Assembly (NCBI GenBank): GCA_014360645.1
Contig: JACIXD010000005.1
Span: 1-64,000 of the forward strand
Length of the DNA stretch: 64,000 nucleotides
Direction of reading: 5' to 3'
Source: Actinomycetota bacterium
Lineage (GTDB): Bacteria; Actinomycetota; Geothermincolia; Geothermincolales; RBG-13-55-18
Every line of letters begins with the position of its first letter. Positions within the stretch are counted from its first letter, which is position 1. Shown here piece by piece: positions 58,424-64,000 of the stretch. The position numbers were made by a program, and so were the translations under genes. The notes under the pieces were generated by a model. That model searched no databases, was not told the DNA's origin, and saw only the letters and a program-made list of their open reading frames with translations.

Positions 58424-58650
58424 GATGCTTCCTCGTGGCCTCCGCGAAAATAACCGGCTGCCGTCATGCCTCCCAAACAATATTTTCTATCGTATCGCAG
58501 GCAATCCTCTCCAAAAGGATACTCGTAAAGGAGGTATTCTGTTTAGCGCCGCATCCCCGCGGTCCGGCGACGGGGGGCGATGACGCGTTTAGCCCGATGG
58601 TGTCCAACATACCATTCACATAATAGGCAAGGACCTCGTTTCCGGCAAGG

Positions 58651-58951
58651 TGTTTCACGTGAAACGTTTATGCGTGATCTCGCGGTTTGCCCCCGTCGTA
58701 CGGCGGCTAATTGCCCCGCCGGCGTTGCTTCCCTGCGGAGGTCGTTGTTTCACGTGAAACGTTTATGCGTGATCTCGCGGTTTGCCCCCGTCGTACGGCG
58801 GCTAATTGCCCCGCCGGCGTTGCTTCCCTGCGGAGGTCGTTGTTTCACGTGAAACGTTTATGCGTGATCTCGCGGTTTGCCCCCGTCGTACGGCGGCTAA
58901 TTGCCCCGCCGGCGTTGCTTCCCTGCGGAGGTCGTTGTTTCACGTGAAACG
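58651..58951. repeat. parS: parS array: four sites at 95-bp spacing in a tandem repeat
   Basis: TGTTTCACGTGAAACG occurs perfectly at 58651-58666, 58746-58761, 58841-58856 and 58936-58951. Each matches the bacterial parS consensus (TGTTTCACGTGAAACA) except the last base. The three 79-bp intervals between sites appear identical, so the sites multiplied by tandem duplication of a 95-bp unit. ParB should load here and spread. The array is about 1 kb upstream of parA-parB, behind rsmG. Confidence 0.97.
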
Positions 58952-59759
58952 TTTTCCTGGCACCTCTTTTTCCCGCCCCCTTCTCTCTCTGTCCGCCTTC
59001 TCTTGCTTCCTCTTTTTGTGTTATCGGGATTTTTTCCTCGCCTGGACTCCTGCTCAACACAGCCATATGGGTTTCCGTGATCGTCCCCGTGGTTGTCCCT
59101 TCCCCTTTACGCTGCTTTTTCCGCAATAAGCCCTTCTGTGGGTTTGCCCGCCGCATCTACCATATATTCTATGAACTCCTTCCCTCCCGCCCCTGTTTGC
59201 CACTCCCGTCATCCCCCTGACGTCGCTTTGGAGCGGGTGCGCCGCTCTTGTGGGAATCGGCGCTACTGGGCCGGCGTGGTTGTTTTTGTCCAGCGCGTAC
59301 TGCTCCAGACTTCCGGGTCGCTAGGTGCGTCACCGTTGCTGTCCCCTTACTCCACAATTCTTCGCATGGTCCCGGGCGGCAAGACGCTGCCGTCGTAATC
59401 GCTTATCAAAAACCGCCCTCTCTAGTCTCTTTTGCTGCGTTGGCCTCGAATAGCGAGCCCGGGCTCCGAGGTGTGCCGTTTGTAGGCAGTAGGGCTGGAT
59501 TTCCCGGTCATGGCGTGGCGTTTGCCGAATTCTTAGTGTTCGTTTCTTGCCGATATCGCCCGCTCGAGTTCTTATGGCGGTTTCTCTACCTTAAGCTTGG
59601 GTTGAGCCTTTGCGGTGTTCCTGCTTCCCGTTTTCGATCTTGGATGTTTTGCCCGCTGCCACGCCCATAAATCGCCTCGGTGTCGCGGTTTTTCTTTTTT
59701 CCTTTTCGTGACTGCCTGGCGCGGTTCCCGGTGCGTGGATTACCCCGTGACACTTCGCC
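58952..59759. other. Non-coding interval between the parS array and jag
   Basis: About 800 bases, more T-rich on the plus strand than the flanks (CTTTTTCCC-type runs). I find no gene with a start site, no DnaA box matching TTATCCACA and no tRNA. It could be a decayed gene or part of the origin-proximal DNA. Confidence 0.45.
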
Positions 59760-60215
59760 TCAGGCCGGGGTGATGACGATCCTGCGCTCGGGCTCTTCCC
59801 CCTCGCTCTTGCTCTCCACTCCCCCGACGTCCTTGAGCGCGTCGTGCACGATCTTTCTTTCGCGCGGCGGCATTGGCTCCAGCCTTACCGGCTTTCTCGT
59901 CGTCAGGGCCTTTTCCGCCATCTTCTGGGCATATTCCCGGAGTTTTTGCCTTCTTCTCTCCCGGTATCTTTCCACGTCGATGATGATTCTGCGCGTTTCG
60001 CGCCCATTTCGCCTGATGATGGTGGTCACGATATCCTGCAGGGCCTGCAGGGTCGCGCCCCCCCTCCCAATGAGGATTCCCAGGTTGTCTCCCCAAACGT
60101 CGACGTGAATCTCCTCGTCATCTTCCCAGCTCGTTACCCTGGTCCTCAGGTTCATGAGGTTTACGATGTCCACCACGATGCTCTTGGGGGTATAAGGCCT
60201 CTCAGCGGCTTCCAT
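59760..60215 (-). CDS. jag: Jag/KhpB-type KH and R3H domain RNA-binding protein (short form)
   Basis: The protein has 151 residues. The KH domain includes VWGDNLGILIGRGGATLQAL and the R3H domain follows (EPMPPRERKIVHDAL). The Jag_N domain found in Bacillota is absent, as is usual in Actinomycetota. It partners with KhpA in RNA regulation. It lies 15 bases after yidC, the normal order. Confidence 0.93.
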   Translation of the reverse strand: MEAAERPYTPKSIVVDIVNLMNLRTRVTSWEDDEEIHVDVWGDNLGILIGRGGATLQALQDIVTTIIRRNGRETRRIIIDVERYRERRRQKLREYAQKMAEKALTTRKPVRLEPMPPRERKIVHDALKDVGGVESKSEGEEPERRIVITPA

Positions 60216-60230
60216 TGTCCTGTCCTCCCC

Positions 60231-61301
60231 TTATCTCTTGCGCGTGCCGCCTTTCCCCTGGCCACCCGCATTCTTTCGCCGCGACTGCGGCGGTGGGCTC
60301 TTGGGCTTTCTTTTTTGTCCTCCGCTTCCCGTGGGGGCACTTTTTGGCGGCGTTTCCTTTTTCTTGTCCACCGGCTTGCTCTTCTGCTGGCTCCCCGGCC
60401 CCTTCGCCTTCTGCCTGGATGGCTGAGCGGAGGTGGCCAGCGACGATCTTGCGCCTTTTTGGGCCGGCTTCTGCGCCGGCTTACCCGTGGCCTCCTGAGG
60501 TTTTGCCTTGCCCTTCTCGGCTTCCGGTTTCCGCGTCACCGCGACCTTAGGCTCTTCTTTGGGGCGCTTTTTGTCGTAGTACTCCATGCCATATTGCTGC
60601 GCAATCTGCAGTATGTTGGTGGTCAACCAGTACAGCACCACGCCCGCGGGCAGGCTCCACCCTATGAAGGCGGTGAGCAGGGGCATTATTATCATCATGT
60701 TCTTCTGCCTGGGATCCGTCATCACCTGCTTCTGGGAGTACCAGGTAGATAGCGCCAGCAGGATGATCAGGATAAACGTGGGGTCGGCGATCCTTGTAGA
60801 GTCCGCAAGGTTTTTCACCCACAGGAACCCGGACGATTTAATCACCGGCAGGGATGCGTATGCACCCGGAAGACCGGCCGCAAACTGGGGCAGGCCCTTC
60901 ATCACAGCGTAGGTGTTTCCCGCTATCAACGTCGGGGGAGTCAAGAGGTATTTTCTCAGCACCGTGAACAGCGCGAAGAACACCGGGAGCTGGAGCAGCA
61001 GGGGCAGACAACCTCCCAGGGGATTGACCTTGTTCTCCTTGTAGAACTTCATCATCTCCTGCGAGAGCCTCTCCCGATCGTCTTTGTATTTTTCCTGCAG
61101 CTTCCTTATCTCCGGCTGTATCTTCTGCATGGCGATCATGGACCGCGTCTGCTTTATGGTGAGGGGAAGGAGCACCAGTTTTACCAGCAGGGTCAGCAGG
61201 ATGATGGCGACCCCGTAGTTCCCGGTCAGTTGGTAGAATGCCTGGAGGAGGAAGTTGAGCCCTCCCACAATGCCGTTCCAGATCGAGGACCAGATGTTCA
61301 T
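60231..61301 (-). CDS. yidC: YidC/Oxa1 membrane protein insertase
   Basis: The protein has 356 residues. Five or so membrane helices with the family core GVAIILLTLLVKLVLLPLTI, the amphipathic hairpin MQKIQPEIRKLQEKYKDDRE, and VNPLGGCLPLLLQLPVFFAL. There is no large periplasmic domain (Gram-positive type). A long basic Lys/Pro/Gln-rich tail (about 250-356) probably contacts the ribosome. It inserts membrane proteins alone or with Sec. Confidence 0.95.
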   Translation of the reverse strand: MNIWSSIWNGIVGGLNFLLQAFYQLTGNYGVAIILLTLLVKLVLLPLTIKQTRSMIAMQKIQPEIRKLQEKYKDDRERLSQEMMKFYKENKVNPLGGCLPLLLQLPVFFALFTVLRKYLLTPPTLIAGNTYAVMKGLPQFAAGLPGAYASLPVIKSSGFLWVKNLADSTRIADPTFILIILLALSTWYSQKQVMTDPRQKNMMIIMPLLTAFIGWSLPAGVVLYWLTTNILQIAQQYGMEYYDKKRPKEEPKVAVTRKPEAEKGKAKPQEATGKPAQKPAQKGARSSLATSAQPSRQKAKGPGSQQKSKPVDKKKETPPKSAPTGSGGQKRKPKSPPPQSRRKNAGGQGKGGTRKR

Positions 61302-61307
61302 CTTCTA

Positions 61308-61544
61308 CTACTTCTCCGGCAGCGGATCATATCCGCCCTCGTTCCATGGGTGGCACCTGGAGAGCCTCTTGATTCCCAGCCACATACCCCTTGCTGGACC
61401 GAACCTCTCAACCGCCTGCAAGGCATATTGGGAGCAGCTCGGGTAAAACCTGCACCTTGGCGGCATCCAGCTCGATATCACGACCTGGTACGCCCTTATG
61501 GCAGTGCATATCGGCCTTTTCAGCGCCGATCTCATCGTCCTCAT
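61308..61544 (-). CDS. yidD: YidD membrane insertion efficiency factor
   Basis: The protein has 78 residues. It contains the invariant RFYPSCSQYALQAVERFG and the C-terminal RCHPWNEGGYDPLPEK of YidD. It overlaps the end of rnpA by 4 bases and precedes yidC, the usual order. Confidence 0.94.
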   Translation of the reverse strand: MRTMRSALKRPICTAIRAYQVVISSWMPPRCRFYPSCSQYALQAVERFGPARGMWLGIKRLSRCHPWNEGGYDPLPEK

Positions 61545-61867
61545 CGTCCCTCTTCCTTATCCCCACACAAGCTGCAGATATCCCTTTCCAGCTCATGAAA
61601 AGATGCCTCCCCGGCGCCCTTTCTCGTCATGACGACCATGTCGACGCTCTGGGGTAGACGGTGCGAGTTTTTTCTTACCGCTTCCTTTATCCTTCTCTTT
61701 ATCCTGTTGCGCTTCACGCTCCCGCCGGATTTGCGGGATACCGACACTCCCAGGCGGATCTTCCCCTCGCGGTTGGGCAGAGTAAATATGGTAATCGTTT
61801 CCAATACTGCCTTATTACCACCCTCGATGACCTTCCGGAAATCACGGCTCTTCCTGAGGCTCTCCAT
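61541..61867 (-). CDS. rnpA: Ribonuclease P protein component
   Basis: The protein has 108 residues. The basic RNR motif GGSVKRNRIKRRIKEAVR and the LGVSVSRKSG strand are diagnostic. It assists the RNase P RNA in 5' maturation of tRNAs. It starts 6 bases after the stop of rpmH. Confidence 0.94.
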   Translation of the reverse strand: MESLRKSRDFRKVIEGGNKAVLETITIFTLPNREGKIRLGVSVSRKSGGSVKRNRIKRRIKEAVRKNSHRLPQSVDMVVMTRKGAGEASFHELERDICSLCGDKEEGR

Positions 61868-61873
61868 GTGCTC

Positions 61874-62008
61874 TCAGGCGGTCAACCTCTTCCTTCCTTT
61901 GAGCCGACGCCTCTTTATTATCGCCCTTCCGGCCCGGGTGCTCATGCGCTTCCTGAAGCCGTGGTTCTTTTTCCTTTTTCTGGTATTTGGCTGATAGGTC
62001 CTTTTCAT
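61874..62008 (-). CDS. rpmH: Ribosomal protein L34
   Basis: The protein has 44 residues: [20 protein letters not shown] is the start and KGRKRLTA the end, a complete L34. GGAGGTAAGTT precedes the ATG at 62008. It is the first gene of the minus-strand rpmH-rnpA-yidD-yidC-jag set. Confidence 0.97.
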   Translation of the reverse strand: MKRTYQPNTRKRKKNHGFRKRMSTRAGRAIIKRRRLKGRKRLTA

Positions 62009-62391
62009 AACTTACCTCCAGATAAAGCATAAAGATTATATCCGCGGCCCTTGGGGGTGTCAAGAAACGGGCTGTTCGCGGACGGGCTCCGCCTGCCCGA
62101 GGTCTTTTCCTGCCTGGATACAGTTTTTCCGATCCCACAACCCATCGCTTGCGCCGCATTGATTTCTCGAGGGAAACGCCGGGGGGCCAAAGAATCCTCC
62201 GGTTATAGTGTGGGGGGTTCCCCATCCACCGTTTGCTGCCTCCTCTTCTCATACGGCTCTTTCTCCCGAGTCCGGCGGCGCATTTACCCCTTCTTCCGGT
62301 ATTTCTCCCGCCACCTCCTCGTTTCCGGATATCTTTCCGCTCTTTTCATCCTCCTCCACCTCTGCTCCATCGTTCAATTCGTTGACGGTGT

Positions 62392-62419
62392 GGTCCCCAT
62401 TCAGTCCGGTTGATATAAT
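62392..62419 (+). promoter_or_regulatory. Strong promoter for the GHKL gene-dnaA unit
   Basis: TTGACG (62392-62397) and TATAAT (62414-62419) are separated by 16 bases on the plus strand. It is the best promoter in the rpmH/62678 divergent region. Two DnaA boxes lie about 50 bases downstream of the expected start. Confidence 0.65.
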
Positions 62420-62467
62420 AGGCCGTGTGAGCGCAGGCGCCTGTATCGTTCTCTGGTTTTCAACAAC

Positions 62468-62488
62468 TGTGGATTATTCTGTGGATAA
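62468..62488 (+). promoter_or_regulatory. Two closely spaced DnaA boxes
   Basis: TGTGGATAA (62480-62488) is a perfect reverse-oriented DnaA box (TTATCCACA), and TGTGGATTA (62468-62476) differs at one base. They are 3 bases apart, between the promoter at 62392-62419 and the 62678 gene. No larger cluster is visible in 62009-62677, so this looks like an autoregulation site or an origin edge rather than a full oriC. Confidence 0.7.
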
Positions 62489-62677
62489 TCAGCTTTTTGC
62501 CTGCTAGAAGGCCATTTTCAAGGAGGTCAGTCCTTTTGTTGGAGCAGCCGTTGTTCCACGTATTCCCGCCCCTCGCTCGCATCATGGCTGTGAATAACGG
62601 CGCTGTCTTTTTCGCCTTTTTAGAGTTTTCCATCTTCCTTCGCTGGTTTTTTACGTACGGCCTGAAAGGAGTGGAAA

Positions 62678-63430
62678 ATGGCCTCCGGTAAGGCCAGCGG
62701 GCGGGACGCGAACAAGCCTCCCCGCTTCTCTCCTCCTCCCACCCGCGTTGCCGTTCCCGATGGTGATGGGGGGTTCGAGGTCGTTGAGGTCGTGGAGAGC
62801 GATTTCTTCTCCCTAACAGGACGCGTCTCCGATTTGTTGAAAAAGGAGCTGGAGGCGGCGCAGTCCCCCTTTCCCGCAACGGCCCTGCGGGAAGTGATGG
62901 AGAACCTCGTTCACGCCGTCCCCTGTACCGCCTCAGTTGTCCTTGACCCCCTCTACTCCTCCATCTCCATCTGCGACACCGGTCCGGGCATGGAACGCAC
63001 CGACATCGCCTTTGAGTTGGGGTTCACCACCGCCGACGAGCGCCTCCGCCAAGTGATACGGGGGGTGGGGATCGGACTCAACCTCGCTCTCGAAGAGCTG
63101 CGTTCCCTCGGCGGCGACCTTCTCCTGGACTCCCTTCCCGGCAAAGGAACCTTCGCCCGGCTTATCCTTTCCCCCACCCCGACAATCAATCCCGCCACCC
63201 GTGAAGAGGTGTCGCTCTCGCAGCGCCAGAACAACATCCTTTTCCTGCTCTCGGAGGGAGACCAACTCGGACCATCTCTCATCTCCTCCGAGCTCAACAT
63301 AAGTCTGGGAACCGCCCACCGCGACCTGGTGAAGCTCCAGGAGATGGGACTCGTCGGCGTGACAAAAAATGGTAAAAGATTCCTTTCCAACGCCGGTAAA
63401 TCCTACTTGCAGAGGCTTCTCTCGCTGTAA
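62678..63430 (+). CDS. GHKL-type ATPase fused to a winged-helix domain, upstream of dnaA
   Basis: The protein has 250 residues. A disordered start (1-30) is followed by a Bergerat/GHKL ATP-binding fold: N box REVMENLVHAV (N76), G1 DTGPGM (D100) and G2 GVGIGLNLALEE (about 129-140), then GKGTFARLIL. There is no HisKA or phospho-acceptor His. The C-terminal part (about 179-250) is a winged helix: SQRQNNILFLLSEG, a recognition-helix region LISSELNISLGTAHRDLVKL, and a wing. This implies an ATP-dependent DNA-binding regulator. AAAGGAG precedes the ATG. It is followed by dnaA after 48 bases, so co-transcription and a role in initiation control are plausible but unproven. Confidence 0.8.
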   Translation: MASGKASGRDANKPPRFSPPPTRVAVPDGDGGFEVVEVVESDFFSLTGRVSDLLKKELEAAQSPFPATALREVMENLVHAVPCTASVVLDPLYSSISICDTGPGMERTDIAFELGFTTADERLRQVIRGVGIGLNLALEELRSLGGDLLLDSLPGKGTFARLILSPTPTINPATREEVSLSQRQNNILFLLSEGDQLGPSLISSELNISLGTAHRDLVKLQEMGLVGVTKNGKRFLSNAGKSYLQRLLSL

Positions 63431-63478
63431 TAGAATTGCCCTGTGTCGCAGCCGAATACCCACCCGGGGGATGATCCG

Positions 63479-64000
63479 ATGGTGCAGAAGGCCGACCTTT
63501 TATGGCAAAAATGCCTGACAAGATTACAGGAACAGGTCCCCGATTCCTCCTCCATGTGGTTTAAGAATCTGCACATGGACAAGGTCGAGGGCTCGGTCCT
63601 ACTGGTCTACACCAACAACACCTTTACTAAAGAGTGGGTGGACAAGAGGTATCTGGGCCTCCTGCAGCAAGTGGCCTCGGAGGTGTTCCCCGGCGTCAGC
63701 GAGGTTAAAGTCCTACTAAAGGATCGCAGGAAAAAGGGCCGGGATCCTGTCTACCTCGACGTAAACATCCTCGCGGAGCAGGACGGTCTTGGGGTAAGCG
63801 ATGACCTAAACCCGAGGTTCACCTTTGAGACCTTCGTCATCGGATCCAGCAACCGCTTCGCCCACGCCGCCGCGCTCTCTGTGTCGGAGAATCCCACTTG
63901 TTATAATCCCCTCTATATCTACGGAGGGGTGGGGCTGGGGAAGACGCACCTTCTTCATTCTATCGGCCACTACACCAAGCGTCTGTATCCCGACTTCAGG
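63479..64000 (+). CDS. dnaA: Chromosomal replication initiator DnaA (5' part, runs off the window)
   Basis: 174 codons are present. Domain I ([20 protein letters not shown] onward) is followed by a short linker and the AAA+ domain opening with [20 protein letters not shown] and Walker [21 protein letters not shown] at 63443 in the same frame is an alternative start. It initiates replication by binding DnaA boxes. It is incomplete at the window edge. Confidence 0.96.
   Translation, partial: MVQKADLLWQKCLTRLQEQVPDSSSMWFKNLHMDKVEGSVLLVYTNNTFTKEWVDKRYLGLLQQVASEVFPGVSEVKVLLKDRRKKGRDPVYLDVNILAEQDGLGVSDDLNPRFTFETFVIGSSNRFAHAAALSVSENPTCYNPLYIYGGVGLGKTHLLHSIGHYTKRLYPDFR

Noticed and set aside
62009-62677. 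Full oriC between rpmH and the GHKL gene
   Set aside because: Only two DnaA boxes and no AT-rich unwinding region were seen; the origin may lie after dnaA, outside the window.

Overview
This is a GC-rich bacterial window that ends inside dnaA, so it lies next to the replication origin. The order rpmH-rnpA-yidD-yidC-jag-rsmG-parA-parB, the Jag protein without an N-terminal Jag_N domain, a long Gram-positive-type SRP RNA, and a cwlM-like peptidoglycan-binding pseudo-amidase near parAB suggest a deep-branching member of the Actinomycetota. That placement is inference. The chemotaxis genes include cheC and cheD, as in Bacillota and Thermotogae.

Region 1 (about 0-11.2 kb) is accessory DNA. It holds the tail of a zinc-binding protein, a PD-(D/E)XK nuclease-like gene bracketed by 25-bp repeats, an FAD oxidoreductase, a Fic protein, an RHH/PIN toxin-antitoxin pair, a decayed IS21-family element, a large secreted protein behind a structured and terminated leader, and an IS256 remnant. 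It ends at an intact tRNA-Ser(UGA). Three copies of the 3' half of that tRNA lie downstream of its 3' end, in the same orientation. They divide the region into modules, as expected for repeated site-specific integration at the tRNA.

Region 2 (11.5-35 kb) is mostly housekeeping and metabolism. It contains serS-pheA-DUF4446, the nickel-pincer lactate racemase set larE/larC/larA with a SLOG-fold gene, an MrfA-type helicase, an orphan efflux adaptor lipoprotein, a double zinc-ribbon membrane protein, a UspA protein, two zinc-finger-headed CPBP proteases, and asd and lysC. It has many tandem repeats with 84-, 110-, 119- and 167-bp periods. Two of these duplicate the 3' end of a gene. A three-repeat, cas-less CRISPR-like array lies at 34.65 kb.

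Region 3 (35-38.5 kb) is the classic ffs-dnaX-ybaB-recR block, on the minus strand.

Region 4 (38.9-53.5 kb) is signalling. A plus-strand operon encodes a KaiC/RAD55-like ATPase, a response regulator, two small three-helix membrane proteins, a multi-PAS histidine kinase and an amidase-like protein lacking its zinc histidines. It meets, with no gap, a minus-strand chemotaxis operon (cheR, mcp, mcp, cheW, cheY, cheB, cheA, cheC, cheD, asp23) in which cheB carries a frameshift.

Region 5 (53.8-64 kb) holds a PLP aminotransferase, a D-Ala-D-Ala ligase-like gene, parB, parA, rsmG, four perfect parS sites at exactly 95-bp spacing, jag, yidC, yidD, rnpA and rpmH. Across a divergent promoter region with two DnaA boxes it then has a GHKL-ATPase/winged-helix fusion gene followed by dnaA (incomplete).
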